This document shows, piece after piece, positions 10,733 through 18,841 of a stretch of DNA of 64,000 bases. A model generated the notes under the pieces. The model saw nothing but the letters and a program-made list of their open reading frames with translations. It made no database searches and was not told where the DNA came from. Numbering within the stretch: the stretch's first letter is position 1; each line of letters begins with the position of its first letter. Source of the DNA: Gallionella sp. Lineage in GTDB: Bacteria > Pseudomonadota > Gammaproteobacteria > Burkholderiales > Gallionellaceae. Where the stretch lies: positions 124,001 through 188,000 of the forward strand of contig JAQTZW010000005.1 of NCBI GenBank assembly GCA_028687575.1, in the 5' to 3' direction. The translations under genes and the position numbers were made by a program.

Positions 10733-12025
10733 ATGAATAGCAAAGATAATTTGACAGGTTTGCTGGATCGCTTTGGGTGCCTGCAAGCTGCTGAAAAACT
10801 GCTTACAACATCCCTCCACAATAAAACATCATTTGCGGTGGTATGGCTGGATCTGGATCGTTTCAAAAAAATCAACGACTCTTTCGGTCACACTGGTGGC
10901 GATGCGGTCATCCGTAATCTGGCCGAACGCCTACAGCGGGTGGTGGGGCGATCAGTGATCGCACGCATGAGTAGCGACGAGTTCGTGTTTCTGCTGCCGG
11001 AATGTGACAGGCCACACGCCGAGTCGTTCTCCCGCTTACTAGCCGAAACGGTACAAGAGCTGATTCCGATTGGCAATATGACCTTGTGTCCCACAGCAAG
11101 CATCGGCATCGCCATTCACGAAACTGGGGAAACTTCGCTGGATGTGCTGGAACGCGCAGACCGCGCGATGGGGGCTGCCAAGTCCAAGGGCGGGAATTGC
11201 ATTGTCTGCTCAGGGGATGAACCGACACCCGGGCGACTCGGCATTTCCCTTGCCCGTGAAGAATTGTTGATTGAGAGCAACTTGCATGTCGCGCTGGAAA
11301 CGGGGGGACTTTGCCTCAACTACCAACCACTCGTCCGTGCTGACGGCTCGATTGAGGCGGTTGAGGCATTGATGCGCTGTTCGGTCAAGGGAGAAAACCT
11401 GCCCCCGGCAAAGTTTATCCCGGTCGCAGAAAAGACCGGACTAGTGGTACGCCTTGGGGAATGGAGCCTGCTGCAAGGGGCGTTACAGGCGCAGATGTTG
11501 CAGAATCAGGGCTACCAAATTAAGGTGGCCATCAACGTCTCGCGCGCCCAACTGACTTCGCCAAAATTCACCCAAGCCCTGAATGCCGCGCTGATTTGCT
11601 CAAACGTCAACCCCGCGCTGCTGGAACTGGAATTGACCGAGTCGCTGTTCATGGATATTTCCAATACGGTACAGATGAATCTCAGGAATGCCATTGCGAC
11701 AGGTGTCACGTTGTCCATAGATGATTTTGGTACAGGTTACTCCTGCCTGGCCAACCTGAAAGACATTCCCGCACGAAAGCTGAAGCTGGATCGGGCTTTT
11801 GTCACTGTGCTACCAGAAGATGCTCGCGCACTTGCCGTTGTTAGAGCGATGGTGCAACTGGGGCATGAGCTGGATATGACGGTGGTGGCCGAGGGATGCG
11901 AAAGACAGGAAGAAAATGATTTGCTGCTGGAGGCAGGAGTAGATGCGATCCAGGGATATTTTTACGCCAAGCCCATGCCTGAACAGGAACTGGTCCAGTG
12001 GTTGCAATCCTGGAGTACAAAATGA
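10733..12025 (+). CDS. c-di-GMP signalling protein: degenerate GGDEF plus EAL phosphodiesterase
   Basis: A 430-residue cytoplasmic protein with an N-terminal diguanylate-cyclase-like domain (1-165) and a C-terminal EAL domain (180-430). The cyclase signature is SSDEF (80-84) instead of GGDEF, so this half is probably inactive or only binds GTP. The phosphodiesterase half keeps its metal and catalytic set: EAL at 211-213, ELTES with Glu303, DDFGTGYS with Asp330-Asp331, the lysine in the KLKLDRAF region, and AEG with Glu387. It should therefore hydrolyse c-di-GMP. The ATG at 10733 starts just before the domain; a longer frame upstream adds about 43 residues with no visible fold. Its stop overlaps the HDOD gene by ATGA, so the two are translationally coupled. 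Confidence 0.88.
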   Translation: MNSKDNLTGLLDRFGCLQAAEKLLTTSLHNKTSFAVVWLDLDRFKKINDSFGHTGGDAVIRNLAERLQRVVGRSVIARMSSDEFVFLLPECDRPHAESFSRLLAETVQELIPIGNMTLCPTASIGIAIHETGETSLDVLERADRAMGAAKSKGGNCIVCSGDEPTPGRLGISLAREELLIESNLHVALETGGLCLNYQPLVRADGSIEAVEALMRCSVKGENLPPAKFIPVAEKTGLVVRLGEWSLLQGALQAQMLQNQGYQIKVAINVSRAQLTSPKFTQALNAALICSNVNPALLELELTESLFMDISNTVQMNLRNAIATGVTLSIDDFGTGYSCLANLKDIPARKLKLDRAFVTVLPEDARALAVVRAMVQLGHELDMTVVAEGCERQEENDLLLEAGVDAIQGYFYAKPMPEQELVQWLQSWSTK

Positions 12026-12900
12026 GTGAAACTTCGCGGGACGCATCCCCCTCCGTGGTGGCGGATTTGATCGAACGCACGATACTGGATGTAGGCATTC
12101 CGCCATGCCCTTACATCCTCGACAGATTTATCACCGAAATGCGTCAGGACGACCCGGATTTCAATCGTCTGGCGACTCTGATTGGCAGTGATGTCGGTTT
12201 ATCTGCCGGCTTGATCAAGACGGCCAACTCGCCTTATTTCGGTGTGCGGCAGCGTGTCAGGTCGGTTAACGAGGCGCTGGCCATACTGGGGTTACGCACG
12301 GCCAGCGGTGCGGTGGCAGGGCTGATTTTGCGGGATGCCTTCCCGAATGTGCCTAATCTGGAACGTTTCTGGGACGCGTCAGCGCGTATCGCGCTGCTTT
12401 CCGGCTGGCTGGCGCAATATTTCGAAATACGCGGCCTGCGGGCTGAGGATGCCTATACCTTTGGGCTGTTCCGTGATTGCGGCATTCCGGTGTTGCTGGG
12501 TCGCTTCCCGCACTACGGACAGTTGCTGGCCAAGGCGAATCAGGAACTGGAACGCGGTTTCACCGAGGTCGAGGAAGATGAACTGCCGACCAACCACGCG
12601 ATGGTAGGTTGTTTGCTGGCGCAGAATTGGTGGTTGCCCGAGGAAATATGTCTGGCGATACGCAATCATCATGATGCCGAGGCACTGGTCTCGGAAGGTT
12701 CCAACCTGCCACAATTGAGCCGCCGACTCATTGCTGTGTCCCAGCTTGCGGAATACATCGTGCAGCGGCAATCGGGATTGAGCCAAACCCGCGAGTGGGA
12801 AAAGCTGGGAGACGGGTGTATGCGGGTGCTGACTCTGGACGAAGTCCAGCTGGAAAAACTGTATATCGAGGCTGAACCCATAGCGACTTCCTCCGATTAG
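12022..12900 (+). CDS. HDOD-domain signalling protein
   Basis: A 292-residue protein with an HDOD domain, a relative of HD phosphohydrolases that usually lacks catalysis and acts as an output or scaffold in bacterial signalling. Family features are the PPCPYILDRFITEM start of the domain, LIGSDVGLSAGLIKTANSPYFG and the IRNHHDAE segment. The start ATG overlaps the EAL gene stop (ATGA), which points to a joint function with the c-di-GMP phosphodiesterase. No DNA-binding or membrane segment is visible. The role in this pair is unknown. Confidence 0.85.
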   Translation: MSETSRDASPSVVADLIERTILDVGIPPCPYILDRFITEMRQDDPDFNRLATLIGSDVGLSAGLIKTANSPYFGVRQRVRSVNEALAILGLRTASGAVAGLILRDAFPNVPNLERFWDASARIALLSGWLAQYFEIRGLRAEDAYTFGLFRDCGIPVLLGRFPHYGQLLAKANQELERGFTEVEEDELPTNHAMVGCLLAQNWWLPEEICLAIRNHHDAEALVSEGSNLPQLSRRLIAVSQLAEYIVQRQSGLSQTREWEKLGDGCMRVLTLDEVQLEKLYIEAEPIATSSD

Positions 12901-12998
12901 CGGTTCCGCGCCGGGGAGCTATTGATTCGGCATGGTGAAGTCTGAACATTCGTTAGCCCGCTACAACCCCAATGATTTCAAAGCATGAAAGGATTTCC

Positions 12999-13080
12999 TC
13001 ACGCGGAGACGCGAAGCACGCGGAGAAAAACCAGGCGGGTGCGGGGCGGCCTGCTCCGCGTTCGCCGCGCCTCCGCGTGA
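12999..13080. repeat. Imperfect inverted repeat, REP/MITE-like
   Basis: Two arms of about 28 bases, 12999-13026 and 13052-13080, are inverted copies of each other with a few mismatches. Each carries TCACGCGGAG and ACGCGGAG blocks. They flank a GC-rich core of about 25 bases. It lies in the 256-base gap between the HDOD gene and the hemerythrin gene, where no gene is visible. It looks like a dispersed extragenic palindromic element. Only one copy is in this window. Confidence 0.6.
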
Positions 13081-13156
13081 AACCTTGTTTGGTTTTGGCT
13101 GGTTCGGTTAGGGAGCAGGACGAACTGACTTCAAACTTCACTTGGCCGTATCAATA

Positions 13157-13693
13157 TCAGTCCCGGATGCCCCGCCGCCCGGCCATGTTGCGTCCCATCG
13201 CTTCCAATCGCCGGGAATCCAGCAGGCGGGCGGCAAGCGGCAACAATTCCGTATTTTCCAGCGCGACATGCCGGGTATGGCTGACGACAAAGCGTTCCAT
13301 TGTGTCTTTCCTCAGCTTGGCCAGTTGTCCGTCCGCCAGTAAGGCCAGCACGGGCTGCAAATCGTCCCAGGCAGCCAGCATTTCGACATGTTCGGACAGC
13401 AGTCTTGCCAGCAGTTCATCCACCCTTTGCTTTTCACTGCCCGCCGAAGCCCGCAGGGACGGGAATAGGTCTTGCTCTTCATCCTGATGATGCAATTTAC
13501 CTGCGGTATCGAAATAGCGCAGGATGCCCTGTGCGGCCTGTTGCGCCTGAGTGTCACAGCCGTGACTGAGCAGATGGTCGGCCAGTTTTTGCAGCGTATC
13601 GCATTGGCGGAGGATCTTGCCGTGGCAGGCGCGCAGCATTTCCAGTGGGTGATCAAAGCTGGGGGCGATTTCGGCGGACAGGAAGGGCGGCAT
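13157..13693 (-). CDS. Hemerythrin-domain protein (178 aa)
   Basis: Four-helix-bundle hemerythrin-type protein that should bind a di-iron centre. Metal-ligand motifs are visible in order: FDHPLEMLRACH near the N-terminus, KLHHQDEEQDLFP, LLSEHVEMLAAW, and VVSHTRHVALENTELLPLA. The ATG at 13693 is used; a longer frame upstream overlaps the SirB gene and is low-complexity. It is the last gene of a five-gene minus-strand set (hemerythrin, DUF2249, NnrS-like, SirB, this) that begins at an NsrR-type operator. The context suggests NO or O2 sensing or iron-nitrosyl repair. Confidence 0.85.
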   Translation of the reverse strand: MPPFLSAEIAPSFDHPLEMLRACHGKILRQCDTLQKLADHLLSHGCDTQAQQAAQGILRYFDTAGKLHHQDEEQDLFPSLRASAGSEKQRVDELLARLLSEHVEMLAAWDDLQPVLALLADGQLAKLRKDTMERFVVSHTRHVALENTELLPLAARLLDSRRLEAMGRNMAGRRGIRD

Positions 13694-13694
13694 A

Positions 13695-14072
13695 TTAGAG
13701 TGGCAGCGGATTGTGGTTGATGGCGACCAGCACGATGTAGCCGAAAACGGCCTGTGCGGCCAGCCAGAGGGACAGGCGTTGAGCGGGGGTTCTGGCATGT
13801 TTCAGCGCCAGCGAGCCGAGAATGATGTATAGCAGCAGGGCCAGCACCTTGGCCGTTAACCAGGCATCAACGAACGGGTATTGCCGGGCGATCGAGGCTA
13901 GCGCAATGGCTGATGTGAGCAGCAGTGTGTCCACGATGTGCGGCATTATCCTGACCCAGCGTTGCCGCATGATGGGGGAGTCGTTGAGTGTCCACAGGCC
14001 GCGCAGGAAGAACAGCGCAAAACTGACGACAACGCAGCCGACATGCAGGGTTTTCAGCAACATGAAACTCAT
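13695..14072 (-). CDS. SirB family membrane protein
   Basis: A 125-residue protein with four predicted membrane helices, matching the SirB family (LLKTLHVGCVVVSFALFFLRG at the start, RIMPHIVDTLLLTSAIAL in the middle). The biochemical role of SirB is not established. It overlaps the NnrS-like gene upstream (ATGA) and ends one base before the next start codon downstream, so it is translated as part of the same operon. Confidence 0.82.
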   Translation of the reverse strand: MSFMLLKTLHVGCVVVSFALFFLRGLWTLNDSPIMRQRWVRIMPHIVDTLLLTSAIALASIARQYPFVDAWLTAKVLALLLYIILGSLALKHARTPAQRLSLWLAAQAVFGYIVLVAINHNPLPL

Positions 14073-15343
14073 GGCGCAGCGACCTCCTGCCTTGCCAGTA
14101 TGCGGCGGTAAACCGTGATACCGGTGTATATGCCCGCCCCCAGCAGCAGGCCTTGTGCTGCCAGTCCGAATATCGCCAGCCAGAACGCAGTGTTCCAAAA
14201 CATTGCCAATCCTACCGCGAGCAGGGTGCACAGATGCAGCCACCAGTGCCGCCACATCCAGCTTTCCGGGATGATCTCCTTCATGTTGGGTACACCCTTG
14301 GTGACACCGCCCCGAAACAGATGAAACCACACCAGAAACGGCACGATCTTGTACAACATGCCGTGTATCACCGATAGCGCGAAACCCAACACGAAAGTCA
14401 GTACGGCCAGCGTCGTCAGCCATTCGCTGTCGGCCACCCACCAGGATGTCAGCCTGAAGGCCGCCGCGCACAGCAAAGAGGCCATGCCCAGCCTGAAAAA
14501 ACTCAGCGTGGCATCCGCCACCCGGCGGCGGCGTTTGTGCTGCAATCTGAGTGTGACGACGGCAAAGCTGCCGGATAGCAGCCAGAACAGTCCCTCGCCA
14601 ATCCGGGCCAAAGGCCAGGCCTTCAGCAAGTAGCCGGAAACATACAGCAGCAATGCGGCGAAGATCGCCTGCGTCAGACCGGCAGACATCCATTGCGGGT
14701 AGTTGGGCGTGAGCTGGAACATCGGCACGACCTGGAAGGAAACGCCGGCGATCAGCAGCATCACCCAGCCGCCCAGCCCCAGCCCCATGTGCAGGGCGGC
14801 CAGCCCCCCATAGTCCAGCGTTTCACCGGATGCGTGACCGTGCGCCAGCAGCATACCCAGTGCCATAGCCCCTGTCAGGGCCAACACCGACAGGAATAGT
14901 GCGGTACGGGTGGTGTTCCGCGCTGCGGCGCGCTGCAGGGAGATCATGGCGGCAACGATGAATGTAAGGAAGCCGGCACCGAGCAGCCATGCCGCGAGAT
15001 TCAGAAATCGCGGTTCACCCAGTAGCAAGCCGCCGCAAAGCGACAAGGTTCCTAATGTGACAGGCAAAAAGCTGAACCACGCCACCAGTCGTGTGGCCGG
15101 CATGGTGCTGCCTATCACCACCGGCAGGATTTGCTGGATGGCGCCCAGCATCACCAGCGCCATGAAACCCAGCGTGATGCCATGCAGGGCGGCCAGCATC
15201 ACGGGGGTATGGATGTCATTAAAATCCCCACCATTTGCCAGTATCAGCGCGGCCAGTGTCAGGAACAGCGGTGCCAGTGCGAAGAAACGGAAGGGCACAG
15301 AAATCGGTGGGGCTTGTTCGGTGCTGAGTTGGGCGGTGCTCAT
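14069..15343 (-). CDS. NnrS-like polytopic membrane protein
   Basis: A 424-residue protein with about 12 membrane helices. Conserved histidines sit in helix contexts such as ALHGITLGFMALVMLGAIQQ, LHMGLGLGGWVMLL and VIHGMLYKIVPFLVWFHLF, reminiscent of the haem- or copper-binding helices of the NnrS and heme-copper-oxidase-I-like families linked to nitric oxide. NnrS proteins protect against nitrosative stress. Position supports this: between DUF2249 and SirB in an operon headed by an NsrR-type site. I am confident of the membrane protein and its regulatory context, less so of the family name; a truncated cytochrome-oxidase-I-like protein is the alternative. Confidence 0.7.
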   Translation of the reverse strand: MSTAQLSTEQAPPISVPFRFFALAPLFLTLAALILANGGDFNDIHTPVMLAALHGITLGFMALVMLGAIQQILPVVIGSTMPATRLVAWFSFLPVTLGTLSLCGGLLLGEPRFLNLAAWLLGAGFLTFIVAAMISLQRAAARNTTRTALFLSVLALTGAMALGMLLAHGHASGETLDYGGLAALHMGLGLGGWVMLLIAGVSFQVVPMFQLTPNYPQWMSAGLTQAIFAALLLYVSGYLLKAWPLARIGEGLFWLLSGSFAVVTLRLQHKRRRRVADATLSFFRLGMASLLCAAAFRLTSWWVADSEWLTTLAVLTFVLGFALSVIHGMLYKIVPFLVWFHLFRGGVTKGVPNMKEIIPESWMWRHWWLHLCTLLAVGLAMFWNTAFWLAIFGLAAQGLLLGAGIYTGITVYRRILARQEVAAP

Positions 15344-15561
15344 TTTTGCCGTCGGATCAGGATTTCATAATTGCCGTCAGGCATGGCGGTGGTCTGCCAG
15401 GTGTATCCGGTTTCGCCCAGCACCTGATAGAGCGGATAAGGTTCGCGGTGTATCACCACCCGCAACGCTGCATGGTCTGCAAGTGTTTGCAGGGACTGGG
15501 TGATATTGAGGAAAGGTTCAGGCGGCGGCAATCCCCGCACATCCAGTTCCACCTCGATCAT
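15340..15561 (-). CDS. DUF2249 domain protein
   Basis: A 73-residue protein of the DUF2249 family (TusA-like fold), with the signature VELDVRGLPPPEPF followed by a short alpha-beta body. DUF2249 proteins are repeatedly encoded with hemerythrins and NnrS in NsrR regulons, but their reaction is unknown. Its stop overlaps the next gene's start (ATGA), and its start abuts the hemerythrin stop upstream. Confidence 0.85.
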   Translation of the reverse strand: MIEVELDVRGLPPPEPFLNITQSLQTLADHAALRVVIHREPYPLYQVLGETGYTWQTTAMPDGNYEILIRRQK

Positions 15562-15989
15562 CAGATGGCCTGCATCCTGGCGATGATTTCATCGCAGGCG
15601 GATTCCAGCAGACGATCCGCAATCGGGTAGAGAATCTGTTCTTCCTTGAGATTGTGCTGCTGCATCACGATCAGCAGGGTCTCGGCGATGCCGCCAAAGG
15701 AATGGCTGCGGGCTTGCAGTGCATCGGCCAATTGATCCAGCAAATCGTTCATCTGCGCGTGCTCCATGCGCATCACTTGCACCGGGCCTGACGGGCCGTT
15801 GGCTGCCAGCAGGGCGGGGAAGAGTATCTCCTCTTCCATGCGGAAATGTTTGGCCATGTCATTTTGGAAGGCTGTAAAAGCTGTCTGGGCTGTGTCCCAA
15901 TCGCCGGACAGGGCGGCCGCTTCAGCATCGGCAAAAGCTACGTCGCAGCGTTGATGGTCGCTGCCCAGATATTCGGCAATCTTGCTCAT
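15561..15989 (-). CDS. Hemerythrin-domain protein (142 aa), first gene of NO-stress operon
   Basis: Single-domain hemerythrin-like protein. Iron-ligand motifs: LGSDHQRCD, KHFRMEEEILFPAL, MRMEHAQMNDLLD and QHNLKEEQILYPIAD, giving the H-HxxxE-H-HxxxxD-type pattern. Resembles the hemerythrin part of Ric/YtfE-type iron-sulfur repair proteins but has no N-terminal ScdA domain. ATG 15989 is preferred over an in-frame TTG at 16019, which would run into the putative NsrR operator region. First gene downstream of the operator at 16051-16073. Confidence 0.87.
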   Translation of the reverse strand: MSKIAEYLGSDHQRCDVAFADAEAAALSGDWDTAQTAFTAFQNDMAKHFRMEEEILFPALLAANGPSGPVQVMRMEHAQMNDLLDQLADALQARSHSFGGIAETLLIVMQQHNLKEEQILYPIADRLLESACDEIIARMQAI

Positions 15990-16050
15990 TCGGTTTTCCG
16001 TTTTGGTGGCGTTGGTCAAGGAAATTGAAACGCTGCAAAGTATATATCAA

Positions 16051-16073
16051 AACATGTATTATTCGAGCATGTT
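16051..16073. promoter_or_regulatory. Putative NsrR operator
   Basis: A 23-bp site with perfect outer inverted repeats AACATG (16051-16056) and CATGTT (16068-16073) separated by 11 bases. This is the 11-1-11 layout of NsrR sites (consensus halves like AAGATGYATTT). It lies between the divergent hemerythrin operon and HPP-nsrR genes, 18 bases before the HPP start codon, where bound NsrR would block both promoters. The centre is only weakly symmetric. Confidence 0.7.
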
Positions 16074-16091
16074 AGTGAACGGGCTTGAATC

Positions 16092-17015
16092 ATGAGGGAT
16101 TTTTGGGGGATAGCGCCGGATACCACCGGACATGGTGAGAAGCTCATTTCCGGGGTGGGCGGCTTCATCGGGATTTTGCTGACCATGTGGATCAGCCACC
16201 ATTATCTGGGGGTGCAAGGGGCTGCACTGCTGGTTGCTTCCATGGGGGCATCGGCGGTGTTGCTGTTTGCGGTGCCGCACGGCCCGTTATCGCAACCCTG
16301 GGCGCTGATGGGCGGCCACTTTTTTTCTGCGCTGGTCGGTGTCAGCTGTGCGCAATTGATTGTAAATCCGTATGTCGCTGCACCCGTGGCAGTCGGGCTG
16401 GCGATTACGGCGATGCATTACCTGCGTTGCACTCATCCACCTGGCGGGGCGACAGCGATCACCGCCGTTATCGGCGGTGCAGAGGTGCATAAACTGGGTT
16501 TCCAGTATGTGCTGACACCCGTACTGGCGAATGCAACCCTCATGTTGCTGGCTGCGCTGGTTGTGAATTACTTCATTTCCTCGCGCCGTTATCCGGTCGG
16601 TTGGAAAAAACCGGCCACGCCAGCCACGCCAGCCACCGAAATTCCAGCCATGCCTGACCGGTTGACCCACACCGACTTTGATTATGCGCTCAAGGAGTTA
16701 GGCACTTATGTGGATGTCAGCGAGCAGGAACTCGCCAAAATCTACCGATTGGCTGTCAAACATGCCTGGCAACTATCCGATCAGACCGGACAATTGGACA
16801 TCGGCCTGTATTACAGCAACGGCGAGCAGGGGGCTGATTTGGTCGTGCGGAAAGTCCTTGAATTATCAAATGACGGTGCTACGGTGACGTTCAGGGTCGT
16901 AGCGGGTGATGGTCAAGGCGCGGTTGAGACCACGACGCTGACGGAATTCTCCATCTGGCAGAAATACGAAGTAATATCCAAGAATGGGGCATGGCATCGT
17001 ATCTGGCATGTCTGA
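16092..17015 (+). CDS. HPP family membrane protein
   Basis: A 307-residue protein. The first about 165 residues are an HPP domain with several membrane helices and the hallmark CTHPPGGATA motif. The C-terminal third is hydrophilic, after a Pro-Ala-Thr linker, and ends in a beta-rich part. Some HPP proteins are implicated in nitrite transport and several belong to NsrR regulons. It sits directly behind the NsrR-type operator and 18 bases ahead of nsrR, so the regulator is probably coexpressed and self-limited. Confidence 0.82.
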   Translation: MRDFWGIAPDTTGHGEKLISGVGGFIGILLTMWISHHYLGVQGAALLVASMGASAVLLFAVPHGPLSQPWALMGGHFFSALVGVSCAQLIVNPYVAAPVAVGLAITAMHYLRCTHPPGGATAITAVIGGAEVHKLGFQYVLTPVLANATLMLLAALVVNYFISSRRYPVGWKKPATPATPATEIPAMPDRLTHTDFDYALKELGTYVDVSEQELAKIYRLAVKHAWQLSDQTGQLDIGLYYSNGEQGADLVVRKVLELSNDGATVTFRVVAGDGQGAVETTTLTEFSIWQKYEVISKNGAWHRIWHV

Positions 17016-17033
17016 TACGACAGTGAGGCGAGA

Positions 17034-17501
17034 ATGAAACTTACGCAATATACGGATCTGGGGCTGCGATTGATGATGTATCTGGCGCTGCGCCCAAGTG
17101 AGCCGGTTACGATACAGGAGGTCAGCGAGCGACTCGCTATCTCCAAAAATCATCTGGTCAAGATTTCTCATCAACTGACGAAGTCAGGGCTGATCGCCAG
17201 TACACGCGGCCGTAACGGCGGTATTCGCCTAGCCAGTGCGGCGGAAGACATCACGATTGAGCAAGTGATAAAGGTGACCGAGGAAAGCTTTGGTCTGGTC
17301 GAGTGTTTTAACGACGGGCAGAATCGTTGCACGCTCGTCGGAGCATGTAAATTAGCGGATGTGCTGGACGCTGCGCTGGATGCGTTCTTTGACGTGTTAC
17401 GGAAAACCACGCTCGCCGAACTGGTCGAAAACGGCGCTGCCCTTGAAAAAATGCTGCTGCCTGTTTCCGGCGTGAATCGGGTCGGCAGCGTTGCCGGATA
17501 G
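17034..17501 (+). CDS. nsrR: Nitric-oxide-sensing Rrf2-family repressor NsrR
   Basis: A 155-residue Rrf2 transcription factor. The winged helix-turn-helix is at residues 1-70 (MKLTQYTDLGLRLMMYLAL, ISKNHLVKISHQL, STRGRNGGIRLA). Three cysteines that bind the NO-sensitive iron-sulfur cluster are Cys91, Cys99 and Cys105. Nitrosylation of the cluster should release NsrR from sites such as 16051-16073. The Cys-X7-Cys spacing is two residues longer than the E. coli NsrR spacing I recall. It converges on smpB three bases away. Confidence 0.9.
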   Translation: MKLTQYTDLGLRLMMYLALRPSEPVTIQEVSERLAISKNHLVKISHQLTKSGLIASTRGRNGGIRLASAAEDITIEQVIKVTEESFGLVECFNDGQNRCTLVGACKLADVLDAALDAFFDVLRKTTLAELVENGAALEKMLLPVSGVNRVGSVAG

Positions 17502-17504
17502 CGC

Positions 17505-17957
17505 TTATTCGCGCCGCAATTTCTTCATGGCTTGCTGGGCTTCCTTCTTGGCCTCACGCTCTTTTTCCGTTGCGCGCTTGTCGTGCTGCTTCTTGCCCTT
17601 GGCCAGGCCGATGGCCAGTTTGACGCGTCCCGCCTTGTAATGCATGTCCAGCGGCATCAGCGTGTAGCCGGCGCGTTGCACCTTGATGATGATGCGGTCT
17701 ATCTCCAGCTTGTGCAGCAGCAGTTTGCGGGTACGGACCGGGTCTGGGTGAATATGCGTGGAGGCAGACAGTAACGGACTGATGTGCGAGCCGAACAGGT
17801 ACAATTCGCCGTCCTTGATGTTGACGTAGGCTTCCTTGAGTTGTGCGCGACCGGCGCGGATGGCCTTTACTTCCCAGCCTTCCAGTACCATGCCGGCTTC
17901 GTATTTATCCTCGATGAAGTAGTCGTGGAATGCTTTTTTGTTCTCGATAATGCTCAT
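17505..17957 (-). CDS. smpB: SsrA-binding protein SmpB
   Basis: Binds tmRNA and delivers it to stalled ribosomes for trans-translation. The 150-residue protein has the standard start ([30 protein letters not shown]), the central OB-fold ([11 protein letters not shown]) and a Lys/Arg-rich C-terminal tail ([17 protein letters not shown]) that enters the decoding centre. It is divergent from ratA with 65 bases between, an arrangement common in beta- and gammaproteobacteria. No tmRNA gene is seen nearby. Confidence 0.97.
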   Translation of the reverse strand: MSIIENKKAFHDYFIEDKYEAGMVLEGWEVKAIRAGRAQLKEAYVNIKDGELYLFGSHISPLLSASTHIHPDPVRTRKLLLHKLEIDRIIIKVQRAGYTLMPLDMHYKAGRVKLAIGLAKGKKQHDKRATEKEREAKKEAQQAMKKLRRE

Positions 17958-18022
17958 GGCAGATGAATTTTGCTGTGTGTTCGGCTATTCTACCAGCCTT
18001 TGGAATGGCGACTTGTTAGCTA

Positions 18023-18460
18023 ATGGCATTGGTAGAAAAAACAGTTTTGGTCGCGCATAGCGCAGAACAGATGTTCAATCTGGTGGACCGCGTGGAACAT
18101 TATCCCGAGTTTTTGCCCTGGTGTGGCGGCGCGAGTGTCGCCGAGCTGGAAAGCGGCAAGGTTCATGCCACGGTCTGCATCAATTATCACAGCATCAAGC
18201 AATGCTTTACCACCGAGAATCTGCGCACGCCGCCCCAACAGATAGATATGACCTTGCAGGACGGGCCTTTCCGCCAACTGGATGGATGCTGGCGCTTCAT
18301 TCCGCTAAATGATACGGCCTGCAAGATAGAATTCCGCCTGCATTATGAATTTTCCAGCAAATTGCTGGAAAAACTGGTCGGCCCGGTATTCAGCTATATT
18401 GCCAACAGTTTTGTAGATGCTTTTATTAATCGGGCAGAAAAGGTTTATTCGGACGTATGA
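18023..18460 (+). CDS. ratA: RatA/Coq10-type START-domain protein
   Basis: A 145-residue SRPBCC-fold protein of the RatA/Coq10 group. In E. coli RatA is reported to bind 50S subunits and inhibit 70S formation; eukaryotic relatives bind ubiquinone. The recognisable start is VEKTVLVAHSAEQMFNLVDRVEHYPEFLPWC, and the C-terminal helix contains VGPVFSYIANSFVDAF. It overlaps rnfH by ATGA, the usual ratA-ratB order, and faces smpB. Confidence 0.92.
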   Translation: MALVEKTVLVAHSAEQMFNLVDRVEHYPEFLPWCGGASVAELESGKVHATVCINYHSIKQCFTTENLRTPPQQIDMTLQDGPFRQLDGCWRFIPLNDTACKIEFRLHYEFSSKLLEKLVGPVFSYIANSFVDAFINRAEKVYSDV

Positions 18461-18768
18461 GTGCAAATATCAATGTGGAAGTGGTTTACGCCTTGCCCGA
18501 CCAGCAGACCCTGCTGAAAGTGTCTGCACCAGCCGGTGCGACGGTGGCAGAAGTGCTGGATCTCAGCCGCATCGTCGAAAAGCACCCCGAGCTCAATCTG
18601 GCGACCAGCAAGCTGGGCATTTTCGGAAAATTAACCAAATCCGATGCAGTAGTACGTGACCGCGACCGCATCGAGATTTACCGCCCCTTGCTGGCCGATC
18701 CCAAGGAAGTACGCCGCAGGCGCGCCGAGGAAGGCAAAGTAATGAAGAAAGGCGGGGGAGACGCGTGA
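18457..18768 (+). CDS. rnfH: RnfH family ubiquitin-like protein (RatB)
   Basis: A 103-residue beta-grasp protein of the RnfH family with VEVVYALPDQQTLLKVSAPAG and DRIEIYRPLLADPKEVRRRRAEEG. The exact role is not established, though it is routinely coupled to ratA. ATGA overlap with ratA shows translational coupling. Confidence 0.9.
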   Translation: MSANINVEVVYALPDQQTLLKVSAPAGATVAEVLDLSRIVEKHPELNLATSKLGIFGKLTKSDAVVRDRDRIEIYRPLLADPKEVRRRRAEEGKVMKKGGGDA

Positions 18769-18841
18769 CCGGTTCACTAGCGATGCGCAATGCGAATGCG
18801 CCTGACGTATTCCCACCGCAACGTTTTTTTGCGGGGGGCAC

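Noticed and set aside
16017..16019. TTG start for the first hemerythrin
   Set aside because: It would begin near the NsrR-type operator with no ribosome site, while the ATG at 15989 fits the domain start.
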